Shown here piece by piece: positions 1 to 10,957 of a stretch of DNA of 64,000 nt (positions are counted from its first letter, which is position 1; the number at the start of each line of letters is the position of its first letter). Position numbers and translations under genes: made by a program. The stretch lies in NCBI GenBank assembly GCA_023101885.1, contig JALPQD010000088.1, positions 5,119,501 through 5,183,500 of the forward strand, in the 5' to 3' direction. Source of the DNA: Typhlomys cinereus. Taxonomy: Eukaryota; Chordata; Mammalia; Rodentia; Platacanthomyidae. The notes below the pieces were generated by a model. That model was not told the origin of the DNA. It did not search any database and saw only the letters and a program-made list of their open reading frames with translations.

Positions 1-208
1 AAATTTGGGAGACATTTACAATGAAATAAAATAATTATTAAAAAAGAGCAGACCTCCAAATATTGCCAGCTGTCATACCTTGAGAAAGTCACCCTGGAGC
101 AAAAGTAGTTATCACATGTGGTTTTGGATGCAGTTTTGATTTTGAGGAGGAATTTATACTTACAGATGGTCCTATCTTGATGTCATGCATTAGAGACAGG
201 TGAGGTAT

Positions 209-238
209 ATGTGTGTGTATGTGTGTGTGTGTGTGTAT
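209..238. repeat. (TG)n microsatellite
   Basis: This is a run of TG dinucleotides with one TA interruption. An equivalent longer run lies at 49549-49572 in the flank of copy B, so the array predates the duplication. Confidence 0.9.
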
Positions 239-989
239 ACTTATACATGTGACAGACAGACAGAAAGGTGATTCATTGAAAAGGAAGGAGTTATATTTTG
301 ATAAGCATAATGTTTGATTAAGCTGTAGCTCTTTTCAGGACTTCAAATTAAGGTGTCTCCTCAGAAAAAGTGAGATGATTGGGACCAACCTGGGGAGTTA
401 GTTCCCTGGAGCACCAGAAGCCTCTTCAGTTTTTACCTGTCTTAACTATTTGCATTTTTTTTCAATTTTTCAACATTCAGATCTGTTTTATTATAATATA
501 TTGTTGGCTTGAAGACATAAGGTAGGATGTGACAACTTCCCTCCAAAGTATTTAGAAGAAAATTTTTCTTCTAAGTAACAGAACAATTTTACAAGTTCAT
601 TTGGAAATTTATTAAGCTATCAATGAGTTGTTTCATTTTTGTGTAAAACATACCAATACAAACTGCACCTTAATACATTCTATTTCATGTGAGTGATGCT
701 TTCAAAACACTATTTAATACCAACATAGATATCTAATAGAAGAAATAAAGAGGTGTTAAACAGAAGAGCCACGGAGAGTCAAAGGGGGGAATAAATGGCA
801 ACCATGAGGTTCCTAGCATTGAAAACTAGCATGTTGCCACACTAATGATGAAGACTGGGCTTTTAGAGAGTTGGCATAGGAAGAATGTGCATTTGATTTG
901 GAAGATGTTAACAATTCAGTTTCATGCTAGCCATAGATCAATAGAGTGTATGAAATAAACTCATTCAAGTACATGCAAGTAAGAGTGAA

Positions 990-1067
990 TTTATTGTGAG
1001 AAGTATTCAGATGTAGGTTTCTGTATCTAGGAGACTTTTTTCTTTTGTTATTAATGAAGTTTTTATT
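990..1067 (-). terminator. candidate poly(A) signals for MPEG1 copy A
   Basis: Two AATAAA hexamers are read on the minus strand, at 1062-1067 and 990-995, about 450-525 bases past the stop codon. In copy B the more distal site is mutated, but an AATAAA is kept at 51421-51426. Which site is used cannot be told from sequence alone. Confidence 0.4.
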
Positions 1068-1515
1068 ATACACAGCAAGTTTCTAACATGAAATAGTCAA
1101 ATTAAAAAAAAAGATAAAATACAGGAAAAGCATTTAAGGCACAAACTTTTTCAGCTCACAAATGGGACCCATCCTTGCTATCAACAACCTCAGACTGAAT
1201 GCACTTTGTAGATACAAGGGTCTATGTGCATAATATAACACACTTATGCTACATGTGCAATGAATGGCATCTATGGAAACAGACATCCTACTATGACTGG
1301 GTGCAGGGATGGCTTGTTCTGAATGAGGTACAATCTTCCACTACCTTGTTCATATACCACCTTTGACTTTCTGGTGCAGACACCCACACCAGGAATCACC
1401 AGGAACATTTTGCTGTAACTGTCTCAAAGGCAGAAGTGGAAAGGAGGGCAGCTAAGCACATGCTTGGCACTGTAGCAGGAAAAGCTGCTTTCCGTAGGCA
1501 AGAATTAAGCTGGAC

Positions 1516-3597
1516 TTAGGCTCTGTTTTTGTCAGAGGTGGCTCCAGATCTCCAGAACCTAAAAGAAAAATTCTTTTCCCACCGATTTCCTAGGTCTAAC
1601 TCCTTATACTTCCTGGTGCCAAGGACACCCAAGGTGATGACAATCGCCAATGCCAAGATGACCACGACAGTGATTCCAACAGTTGATCCGACGGATGCAT
1701 GACCACTCTGCAGCTGCTGAGACATTCCTGCACTCAACTGCTGGGTCTGGAATTCCTTAAGCCATGATTTGGAACTGACACTCTTGTCCTCTTCACTTGT
1801 GAGGGGCAGGTTAGTGAAAGGCGGGAGCCTGATGGGGTGCAAAGTCCCTCGTGTGTAGGCCCCAGCCTTGACGCAGTAGGACACTTGGCATCCATCACTG
1901 ATGATGGCCAGCTGTTGACTGAAGCCCCCAGGACACTTTTTCAGAGCTGGTGCCTGTAAGTCTATGGATTTGGAAGAACCAGTCAAGGGGTTTCCCGTCC
2001 TGCAGCTGAAGAACCCACCAAAGGGAACTGAGAACTTGAACCCCTGCTCACGATCCATGGAAACACATACTGTAAGGTCCTTGAAGAGGCGCAACGAGAT
2101 GTAGCTGACTGGACACGACTGCTCATTTGTCAGAGGGTTGGTGTTCTGGCTGCTGAAAAGACCCCCAAAAAGAAGCCCTGAGTCTTTAGATTGTTGGCCA
2201 TTGGCCACACACCAGAAAACCCTAAATTCAACTTTGCTCACTGAGAACACATCTTCGCACACGTCCCTGCAGTCGAAGATTAGGAGGGTGCACTTCCGTT
2301 TACATACTGAAGATCTGCGACTTTCTTCATGGGTCTGAGACAGCAGATGGACAGGAGAAGAGCCAGAGGGGCAGGAGTAATCCCCAGTGAGTGGGTTCTT
2401 TTGCTCAAACTTTTGACAGATGTTATCCCCGAAGAGTTGGGTGCATTGCTGATAAATCCCTCCAAAGAGGAAATCGGTTACTTTCCCACCGCAGGACCCG
2501 TCATCTATATTGGCTTGAAAATTAAAGTTGGGGGAGTCAACATCGGTGCAGCCTGGGTAGGTGTTGTAGAAGTAATAGCTTTTCACAGCATTTTCCACAG
2601 TCTCAGACAGACTTTGTACCAAGGAGACTGGCAAGCCCGGCAGCTTGTCTGGCTTGATGAAGAAATGCAGGGGCAAACCGGAACGGTCCACTGCCACCAG
2701 GTGGTTGGCGATGCCATCCTGCCAGGTTTGGAAAGAAATGCCTGGGTAGAATGGAATCCCTCCAATGCTCTGTATCCTAGAATTGGTTAGGTTGCTGAGG
2801 TACCTCTTGGTCTCGGAATTCTCAATTTTATGTTCTGTTCCCATTTGGAAGCTCACTTTTCGTAAGAAAGAAAATCCAGCTGAGGCAGTCACAGCGTTTA
2901 GATTGGTCTTGCTGTCCTTGAGCACGGAGGACCTGATGTGATCCTCTTGAAGCAGGACGGCTCCAGCATCCACACTGGTGATGACGTGCGTGCCGTAGTT
3001 GAGGACCAGGAGCTCTGCCAGGTAGGTGGCCAATTTTGTCTGGTTGCTGTCTAGATAGTCACAGATCTCCAGGAGGTCCTGCTTAAATCCAAAGCTGAGT
3101 TCTGAATTTGGGTGGGTTTTGACTGTGTAACTCACATCTCTTACCTGAACTCTTGTAGTTACAGCATGGTCTTTCACTTGGTTGGTCTTTATCCTTTGGA
3201 ACTCAGTAGAGAACTTGCCATTGACTGTTGCATAAAGAGAGATCTCTGTGTTGATAGAGTGTGAGGTGCTGCTCTGGTAATTCAGCCAGGATTCCAGGAT
3301 TTCTGAGTTCATCTCCAAGTTGCTGTGTTTCCGTGGAATGGTGAAGACTTCATTGGGGATGATGTACTGTCCATCTTCTGTGGTTCTACAGTGGGTGTAC
3401 GTCAAGTCCACCACCCGTCCCATGTCTACATTGCGCAGATTATCCCAGCCCCCTCCTGGTAGCACTTCTAAGACAGATATATTCAAGGTATTTTTGCAGT
3501 TTTGAAATCCATTTCTATCTGTCTTGTCAAGGTGCTTATCTTTTATGGCATAGGCTGTCACAGCCCAGAGGAGGAACGCAGCTATGAAGGTGTTCAT
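1516..3597 (-). CDS. MPEG1: MPEG1 copy A (perforin-2, macrophage-expressed gene 1 protein)
   Basis: This is a 693-residue type I membrane protein. Perforin-2 proteins oligomerise in phagosomes and endolysosomes of macrophages and other phagocytes and make pores in engulfed microbes. Visible features are a signal peptide (1-17), the conserved GGGW segment (48-51), a MACPF domain (about 30-345) with the YGTH signature at 201-204, an EGF-like Cys-rich stretch (350-369), the P2 region (about 375-590), a transmembrane helix (637-659) and a short cytosolic tail. N39, N185 and N269 are possible glycosylation sites. The ATG at 3595-3597 is chosen because a hydrophobic leader follows it, the context is GCC-ATG-A, and a likely splice acceptor lies 40 bases upstream. 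The frame stays open for 37 codons further up, but those codons cross the predicted intron. The coding part is one exon, as usual for the family. The last residues differ from copy B through a small indel near the stop. Confidence 0.97.
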   Translation of the reverse strand: MNTFIAAFLLWAVTAYAIKDKHLDKTDRNGFQNCKNTLNISVLEVLPGGGWDNLRNVDMGRVVDLTYTHCRTTEDGQYIIPNEVFTIPRKHSNLEMNSEILESWLNYQSSTSHSINTEISLYATVNGKFSTEFQRIKTNQVKDHAVTTRVQVRDVSYTVKTHPNSELSFGFKQDLLEICDYLDSNQTKLATYLAELLVLNYGTHVITSVDAGAVLLQEDHIRSSVLKDSKTNLNAVTASAGFSFLRKVSFQMGTEHKIENSETKRYLSNLTNSRIQSIGGIPFYPGISFQTWQDGIANHLVAVDRSGLPLHFFIKPDKLPGLPVSLVQSLSETVENAVKSYYFYNTYPGCTDVDSPNFNFQANIDDGSCGGKVTDFLFGGIYQQCTQLFGDNICQKFEQKNPLTGDYSCPSGSSPVHLLSQTHEESRRSSVCKRKCTLLIFDCRDVCEDVFSVSKVEFRVFWCVANGQQSKDSGLLFGGLFSSQNTNPLTNEQSCPVSYISLRLFKDLTVCVSMDREQGFKFSVPFGGFFSCRTGNPLTGSSKSIDLQAPALKKCPGGFSQQLAIISDGCQVSYCVKAGAYTRGTLHPIRLPPFTNLPLTSEEDKSVSSKSWLKEFQTQQLSAGMSQQLQSGHASVGSTVGITVVVILALAIVITLGVLGTRKYKELDLGNRWEKNFSFRFWRSGATSDKNRA

Positions 3598-4030
3598 GGC
3601 GCAGTCCCAAGCCAACCGGGAACATCCACCAGCAAGCCTGAGGCAAATAAAAAGATGGGAAAGAAAGCAGATGCTGAAACAAGAAATTCCAACAGTTCTA
3701 TTAACCACCAGTTCTTCTTCAAGTTACACCAGTCACAAAATGGTTAAATGAGGGTTGGTTGGGACCATAAGAAACCGTTAGGACTATGTAAAAACTGTAC
3801 TGTCCAGGATATGCATGCACGCCCTTGATGTTCTACTGTCCTCTATTTTCTACCTTGGCTGTCTCTTCTTCTGCAAACCACTGGTGAATGCTCAGAAAAA
3901 GCAGACCCCATACCTTTCCTCTTTTCTGTCAGAAGGTTCTTGCTTGTCCTCCCGTTCTCTCTCTTGGACTTGTTAATTCAAGTCTTTTTTGGAAGGACTT
4001 TAGTGCTGGATCCTTCTCACTGAAGAAGAA
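3598..4030 (-). other. MPEG1: 5'UTR of MPEG1 copy A with a predicted intron
   Basis: On the minus strand a strong acceptor (pyrimidine tract, then CTCAG) ends at 3638, leaving 40 bases of leader before the ATG. A donor (AAAG then GTATGG) starts at 3913, giving a 276-base intron. The upstream conserved block, about 3914-3990 and extending toward 4030, would be a non-coding exon 1. The same acceptor and donor exist in copy B (intron 54024-54290, 267 bases). The bases are seen directly; their use as splice sites is inferred. Confidence 0.5.
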
Positions 4031-4055
4031 GTTATCGGCCACAATTTCATCCTTG

Positions 4056-4063
4056 TTTATATA
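4056..4063 (-). promoter_or_regulatory. TATA box of MPEG1 copy A
   Basis: TATATAAA is read on the minus strand about 30 bases upstream of the predicted exon 1. It is conserved at 54434-54441 in copy B although surrounding bases differ. An ETS-like GGAAGAG core (plus strand, 4158-4165) lies about 100 bases further up and is also kept in copy B. An AAGAGGAAAG motif (minus strand, 3914-3923) resembles a PU.1 site. Myeloid control by PU.1 is known for this gene; its action at these exact sites is inferred. Confidence 0.6.
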
Positions 4064-5540
4064 TGCTTCCCGTCACCTCAGGCACTGGATCATGTTGCGT
4101 CAAAGACAAACCTTAACTTTCTCATTGGTTCATTGATGTTGGAGGTTTTCCCTCAGAAGGAAGAGATGAGAATCTCAGATATGTGTCATGTGAGGCACCT
4201 ATAGTCTACATTTGAAGATGGGGCTGAATTTCACATATTAGATATCTTTCTTACATATTCAATTTACAAGAAGTGATACATATTGTAGCTTTAAGCTTTC
4301 ATTCCATTTGCAGTGCATCTAGATAATCAGCATAGGTGCTTCAAAAGGAATATGGCCATTCGTTGCTCAATTTAAAAAACTAAAATTCCTCCTTATATCT
4401 CTACAAGAACATAACATTTTCTTGCTTTTTTCCTTGATTTCCTTCTTCTTGCTACCTTTTGTGAACTGATTCCAGTTCTGTGAGCCCTATAATTTAGAAA
4501 CAAAGAAAGCACCCCCACAGCTTCCCAGGTCATGCCCTAAACCAGATGCAGATTTAAGACTAGAAAATTCTCAGGTTGATATTTCTACTTGGACATCACA
4601 GGAAATTGGTGATACCACTAAAAATTGTTTAAGAAGGAAAGAGGGCTGTGGCCCATCTTCACAAGACTCAAATTCGTTGGTCACTACTCAAATCATCGGT
4701 GTTTTTAAGTCCAAAAATGCCTCATGTGGGGGAGAGGTTGTGTCTGTTCAGGCCACAGTGGCCATGGAAATCCACTTACACCAGCTCCAAAGAGGAACGA
4801 ACCTGAGAGTCAACATCCAGGCCCCATTGATCCAGAGAACCAGTCATTGTAGTAGATGTTCTGGTTATTAATAAATAGAGAACTCTACATGGACAGCTCT
4901 TCAGGGAGGTCACAGAATTAGAAAAGTAGGAGTGGAGCTCTTCTGCAATGGCTCCATGTTATTTCTGAATGGATCCTCAAGCCTGGGGCGCTCCCTGCTT
5001 GCACTCTTGGGAGCCATGTGGCATTCCCTGCTCTTTGTGTTCTCTCTTCGTGATCATTTTGAGCTCTCACTCTCTTTGAAAGGACACTACCACAATGGCG
5101 CAATAAAGAATTAGAAATTTCAAAAGTTTCTAAATGTCTCAACAATTAATGAATTCATTAATTAATTCATTCATGAATTCATTAATTCTTTTATTCATTG
5201 CTACGGTCTTCTACTTCATTTTGTATAATGCAAAGTAATGAAAAGAGCTCTCTAAGAACAAACAAGAGCAAAATTATGTGACAAATCATTTATATTAATA
5301 TAAATTGATGAAATGTATTTTATACAATATAAACATAAAATACATTAGTAGTTTAGTGGGAAGCGCAAAACAAGGTAATATGAGGTGAATATAATCAGGA
5401 TTCATTATGTGCATTCATCAAAATGTCATAATGAAACCTATTATTACTTGCAATTAATATGTTATTAAAAACATTAAAAAATACAGTGGCATGAGATCTG
5501 CAAGTTGCAATATAATTCCACAAGGCAACAGGTGACCATC
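4064..5540. other. upstream flank of MPEG1 copy A, no gene seen
   Basis: The sequence is homologous to copy B in two blocks: 4064-4350 matches 54442-54731, and 4370-5480 matches 57410-58510. The break between them in copy B is an insertion. No convincing reading frame is present; the short open frames here are not conserved between the copies. An AT-rich palindromic stretch built from ATTAATTCATT units lies at 5146-5190. Confidence 0.7.
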
Positions 5541-6080
5541 AGTGTAATAATGGCATGAGTATCAAGGAGACAACCAACAGCTTTCTGATTGGACTCAAAA
5601 CCCACTTGTCAGAAGTGTACACATCCCTGTTACTGTAAACTAGAACAAGACCTAAAAAAGGGAAAGGAAACAGATCAGTAGGGAGGACAGCCAATAATCC
5701 TATAGGTAGGAAGACAGTACATCAAACTGCTTTGTAGGTAGCTGTTGTTATACTCATAGAATGGGAACTCACAGCGGAAACATTTGGGTCTAAAGCTGGA
5801 TGAGTGAAGGGAAATGCACATATCAATGGGGTGGCCTGAAGAGAGGTAACTTGTTATACTATATTCAGGAGGCCTGAGCCCCACAGAAGTAGACAGACCA
5901 GAGTGAACCTTGAGGTCTATAGAAGCATATTGGCAGAAGGGTGTGACAGAATGGGAGTGAAGGTGAAGGGAAAGAGAAGATGGGAGGGAGGGGGAAGGAA
6001 GGGAAACTGAGATGAATACTCGATATCCTTGTAAAAGTAGAGAAAAATAAATTAAAATGGAAAAAAGAAAAATATTTAGT
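5540..6080 (+). mobile_element. LINE-1 3' end fragment
   Basis: The 3'UTR type shared with 56390-57345 begins with the ATGAGTATCAAGGAGACAAC segment, runs through a purine-rich tract near 5960-6010, and ends in an A-rich tail. It carries no ORF2 coding sequence. It is probably an old insertion. Confidence 0.65.
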
Positions 6081-6170
6081 AAAAATAAAATTATTTTACA
6101 GCCAACATAAGTATTTCAAACAAGCTTAATGACATCTGAAATAATGCTGAAATGTATTCAGCACAAATGC

Positions 6171-6968
6171 CAGCTAGCATAGAGTCTGGCAGATAGAAGG
6201 TAACCATCTGGCAAATGGGAGACTGACCCCCCCCACCACAGCGGTGTCCTACTCTTATTCCATCTACCTTCGAATCTACTCTTATAATAAGACTCTATTT
6301 TAACAGCCTTTTATCTCTGGCCAGGGGGTGACATCCAATACCCATCAGGATGGAGCCAAGGGCGGTGCAGGAGCAGCAAAACTGAAAAAAAAAATCAACA
6401 AACCATAAGTCAGAGAATCAGAGACTCTACATCAACCACCTGGAATCAGGCCAGCCTAATCTCTCCCCATCCTAAAGCTCAGGGAAATTTGTGGAAGAGG
6501 GGGCAGTAAGATTGTAAGAGACTAAAAATGGGGAGGAGTAACGATATGCAAGATACTCCATACAAGTTAGGGCCAAAGTAATCATAATAGGACTTTGCAT
6601 GACCTGCGCAATGAACAACATATCATTGTACCCCCAAAGTCTAGCATGGATCACAGGCACTAGGATCCTTAGAGGCAAGGGATTAACAGCCACGATAGTG
6701 TTCCTATACTAAAGGGGAAGAGAAAAAAGAGCTCTAGGTAATGCTATTGAGTCCTTACACCTCATCAGAGAGGAGGACCCAGAGGGAAGTTTGTCATGCA
6801 CACTAAAGGATGCTCCAGGAATGGGGGGGGGGCACTAGGAGAAAGGGGGGAAGGAAGGGAAAAGGGGGAAGGGAGCAAGGGGATCCAGGGAGAGGTGGAG
6901 GGAGGGAGGGGGATGGGATACTTATCAACTTTGTATGAGTGGAAGAAATAAATAAAGAAATAAAATAA
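6171..6968 (+). mobile_element. LINE-1 3'UTR insertion
   Basis: The 3'UTR belongs to the same subfamily as 15960-16762, 50771-51297 and 60170-60965. It has the GGAATCAGGCC segment, a polypurine tract near 6820-6915 and an A-rich tail with AAATAAA units. The matching place in copy B (near 58878) is empty, so this element arrived after the duplication. Confidence 0.8.
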
Positions 6969-7088
6969 ATTATCTATTACTAGAGGTATCTGTACAAACC
7001 CATTGGCAGTAATTATATATGGTTGGTAGGGTTTATTGAATAACTTTGATTTTTCTCCTAGTGATTTTGTGGGGGTTTTCTTTGATTT

Positions 7089-7453
7089 TAGTTTTTTTAT
7101 GTATGTATTTATGGGGTGCATGCATGTGTGTGTGTGGGGGTGTGTGCATGTTTGTGCAGTGTGCCCTTGAGTGTGTTTGCCTCTTTAGGCTCAGTGGTGA
7201 TATGAGGAATTATCCTTTATTGCTCTTCCACCATATGATTATGACCTTAGGTCTGTAACTAAACCCAGAGCATGTCATTAGGGCTGGTCTGCCTAGCCAG
7301 CTTACTCTAGAGATTCCCAGGCCCTGCCTTCCAGTGGTACAGTTACAGGCAGCCTGCCACGCCTGCATGGCATTTTTACATGGGATCTGGAAATATGAAC
7401 TCTTGCTTGAGAGATGAGGTCTTTAGCCACTGAAACATCATTTTCTCAGTCCC
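7089..7453 (-). repeat. B2/B3-type SINE
   Basis: The tRNA-derived head lies at the right end on the minus strand and a degenerate (TG)-rich tail at the left. The same element occupies 58993-59358 in copy B, so it was present before the duplication. Confidence 0.65.
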
Positions 7454-8545
7454 TTAATTTAGCTTTAAAAAATGATCATGTTTCATTCATTCAGCAAATA
7501 AATACCTAAAAACCAGCAGTCAGCAATGTGTACTGATTTGTCCTGAGTAGAATATTCAAGAATTACATGATTCCAAAAAATGTTTTCATATGTCTGTAAT
7601 GTTTGAAAATCTGGGAACTCTGGGACTTCTTACTGTAGGAAGTTTTCTTCTTTAATTCATGGAAAGCAATGAAAGCATAAAACAACATTATTAATGGAAA
7701 TACGAGGTTCAACTTAAATCTGCACTCTAGGTGGTTCCTAAGTAGGGGCAGGAGTTTTAGCCATGTGTCACCCAACTTTTTGTCATCAATTTCCTCTGCT
7801 ACTTCGTGAATTAAATGGATGTGTTCATAAAGTGGTGATGGATGAGGAAGGGCATGCAGCTCTCCAATAAATTTAGGCCTCTGCAGTGAATAAATGCAAT
7901 TTCATTTTCTCCAACAGGAAGCAAGAAACAGGTCCAGATGCTGGAACATGTCCAAACTGTTGACATCATATCACAAGAAGCCAGTGTGCCTTAAGACATG
8001 GTCAGGTGTTTCTGACATCTTCATTTCACCAGTGATCTGTGATAACTGGTTGCATGAGCCAACATCAGCTCATTTCTTATGTTTATCAGGAATCTAGCTA
8101 GGAGACCAGTCTGCAAGCAATCATGGAAAGCATTGCTAAAGGGACCGGAAAATCATAACTTTTGCAGAATATAAGAGAGTTGCGAATGAATACAATGACA
8201 ATATTTTCTTTTTGTTTTTCCAGTTTTAAACAGACATACATTACAATTCTCTTCACACTTACTACCCTTCCATATCTTCTTTTCTCTCCTCCCCTCTCAA
8301 ATCCTTCCCTCATACCACTCAGTTCCCCAGCGACTATACCAGATAATACTTTCTTTTCTGAACAGTGGATTCATGGGTGATGTTTGAGAATTGTTTTGTC
8401 AGTTCCTGTCCCTCAGAAGCAAGTTTGTTAAAATTACCAGTTTAGGGTAAGTTACATGGCAGCTGTCAGAAAAGGTGAGCTTTTTAGTAAAATGCTCTTT
8501 AGTAAAGAGCTCTTTAGTAAAATGCTAAAGCAAATTAACAAAAAA
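7454..8545. other. distal upstream flank of copy A, no gene seen
   Basis: The stretch is homologous to 59359-59480 and 61326-62470 in copy B. No supported gene is present. A segment at about 7765-8100 is well conserved between the copies without an obvious reason. Homology between the two units stops near 8545, where each side has a different repeat. Confidence 0.6.
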
Positions 8546-8559
8546 TTACAAGCATAGAA

Positions 8560-9345
8560 GAAGAATTTTTGCTAAAGGCATAAAAAATTCTTTCAATCAA
8601 ATAACAGGAGAAATATGTGAAATGGAAGGAAAGATATGCCCATCCAGATAAGAAGGCATTTGAAGCATCATAGAGAAAATATCAGAAAATACCTACCCTA
8701 TATTATCTTATCATACAGTTCAAGCATTAAATATACAATACAAAGAAAGCATCCCGAAAGCTTCAAGAATGAATACCAAATCAAGTGTGAGGGCAAACCA
8801 GTCAGACTAACAGCAGGTACCAAGTTGCATGTAAAAGCAAGCCAATCAGACTAGCAGCAGATTTCTCAACAAAAAAGAATGCCAAAAGGGTTTGGAAGAG
8901 CACATTTCAAGACCTGACAATCACCTGCTACAAAGATTACTATGCCTAGCAAAGCTATCTGTCAGAAATGAGGAAGAAAAGAAACCTTCCCTAAATAAAA
9001 ATGAACTAAAGCACTTTTTGGCACTGAACAATTTCTACTGGACATACTCAAAGGAATTCTTCAAATTAAAGACAGACCCATCCATGAGGCTGCAGAGAAG
9101 AATAAAATATGGTAGAATAGCATTTGAACAAACTAGGTCTAGGAAGACACCAAATGCTATAAAACACCATGCATTAATATATTTCATTAATATCTCTAAA
9201 CATTAATGGTCTACTTTCATTAGTCAAAAGGCACCGAGTAACAGACTGAGTTAAAATCTACAATCCATATGATATTGTCTCCAGGAAATTCATTTCACCC
9301 TTAGGCATGCAGTCTTCAGGCAAAAAGAAAAAAAAAAAAAAAAAG
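8560..9345 (+). mobile_element. LINE-1-lineage fragment (region before ORF2)
   Basis: The A-rich text resembles the segment at 36060-36600 of the large L1 further on, including the region preceding the endonuclease. It ends in a pure A run at 9328-9344. All frames are broken. It is absent from copy B. Confidence 0.55.
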
Positions 9346-10897
9346 ATTGTGAGAAATAGTGTCTTGGAGAAGGAAACAAGCTGACCTTGGTTCCTTTGTA
9401 GACCTCAATCCAAAACTGGTCAAAAGACGCCACAAAGGTTACAGCACACTAATGAAGAGGAAAAAAAATCCATCAGGACATTATTACCTTAAATGTATAT
9501 TCACATGAGTGTACCCAATTTCCTATAAGTAAATATGAGTACTGATTTCAGTTTTCTTATGCTTTTCAAAACATGCTTTGCCTTCTATTTGTTGTAAGAT
9601 TTATCTTACAGAAACTTTCATGGGCTGCTGAAAAGAGTGCCTATTCTGCAGTATTTCAATAGAATTTTCTGTGAATGCCTGTTGGGTCCATTGAGCTATG
9701 ATGCTACTTAACTGAGTTGTTCCTCTTTATCTGTCCTTGATATGTGCTTCTGTATTAGTGAGACTGGACTATGGATGGTGCCCACTCAGACATTAAATGT
9801 TAACTGTCAATGAAACCAAGAATCACCTAGGAGACTGGGCCCAACAGCAACATCTATGAGAGAATCAACTTGGTTATGTTGATTGAGGCAGGAAGACCAA
9901 GCTCCTGTAGGTGGCGCTGTTCCCCAGCTGGAATCCAGGACTGTACAAGTGGGGAAAGACCTGAGCCTCAACTCTCTGCTTCCTGACTGTAGAATGCAAT
10001 GTGACCAGCTTCCTCGGGCTCCTGCTGCCACAAGATTGATTGTGCCCTTGGACTGTGAACCAGAAGAAACTCTTTCTCACTATAGTGCTTTTTACCTGTT
10101 GATACCAAATCAGTTTTCAAACCTATTGTTCCCATTTCCAACGTAATGGAGTCTACTCAGTTCCTTATAGGGTCTGCCTGATGCATAGCAAAGTGTTCTC
10201 CAACTCAGTTGTAGCAATATGCTCAACTCAGAGCTGTGGCTTCCACAGTTCACTGAGCAAATTAAGAAGAGTCTATTATGTTATGGATATTGTCCCTCTT
10301 ATTGTGTCTGCTAGGACCTTTCTTTGGTGGCTTGTCTCCTCATGAGCACAATTGTGTTCTTTTGAGTTTTTCTTTCCACCAAGCTTGTCTGCAGGGGGCT
10401 GCCCAGCCCTGGATCTGGTACTGTCCCTCCTGGGGATTCAGCCTTACTTCTTGCTGAGGCCTCATACTCATTGATCCAGTTAATGCAAAGATTGGGGTTT
10501 GAGCTAACATGACACGGAAACACATGTGTGTGGACACAGTGCTTCCTGACTGTCAGTCTTGCACCCCCAGAACATTGAACATAGGAACAGTGACCTGCAC
10601 CTTCCCAAGCCCAGTACCTTGCCTGCCTCCGGAACGCCCCTCAGCCCACAGGGCTTCAGTGCCACTTGCTCTTCACACTTTGGAGTTTGCTTTTCCTGGG
10701 TCCTTTCCTGGTTTGGAGCTTGAATTGTTGTGCTTGAAATGTGTCTGTGCCTTAACGTGGTCTGCAGAGTTTCCACGTGGTCAGCTCAACCAGTCTTCTA
10801 CTATGGTTATATTGTTATGGTTCTTTAAGTTGGAGTAGATGGGCACACATCCAGTGTGGGGGCTTGAGGAAATAAACTGTCTTAATATCATATGTAT
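9346..10897. other. gene-free stretch with old repeat remnants
   Basis: Positions 9535-9760 look like degenerate L1 sequence read antisense. Positions 9780-10110 resemble a non-coding interspersed repeat that contains a GTGGCGCTGTTCCCCAGCTGG-like segment. Nothing recognisable was found in 10111-10897. Open frames near 10311-10838 are short and overlap on both strands, which argues against coding. Confidence 0.4.
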
Positions 10898-10918
10898 ATA
10901 TACCACACACACACACTT

Positions 10919-10921
<3 letters not shown>

Positions 10922-10952
<31 letters not shown>
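10922..10952. repeat. (CA)n microsatellite
   Basis: This is an uninterrupted CA dinucleotide run of about 30 bases, preceded by a shorter CA run at 10904-10915. Confidence 0.95.

Positions 10953-10957
<5 letters not shown>

Larger units (their letters stand above)
1..1515. other. 3' flank and 3'UTR of MPEG1 copy A
   Basis: There is no coding sequence here. The stretch pairs in order with the flank of copy B: about 150-430 matches 49475-49800, 940-1250 matches 51320-51650 at visibly lower identity, and 1262-1515 matches 51655-51886 at very high identity. It contains a (TG)n run at 209-238. It lacks the solo LTR, SINE and L1 present in the same interval of copy B, so it represents the empty state at those sites. 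Confidence 0.8.

Noticed and set aside
2329..2790. 153-codon plus-strand frame antisense to MPEG1, also open at 52703-53176
   Set aside because: It is kept only because the underlying MPEG1 sequence is nearly identical in both copies; it has no recognisable domain or start context.
3598..3708. Longer MPEG1 start, 37 codons upstream
   Set aside because: A strong splice acceptor and intron lie within it, and the downstream ATG is followed directly by a signal peptide as in the family.
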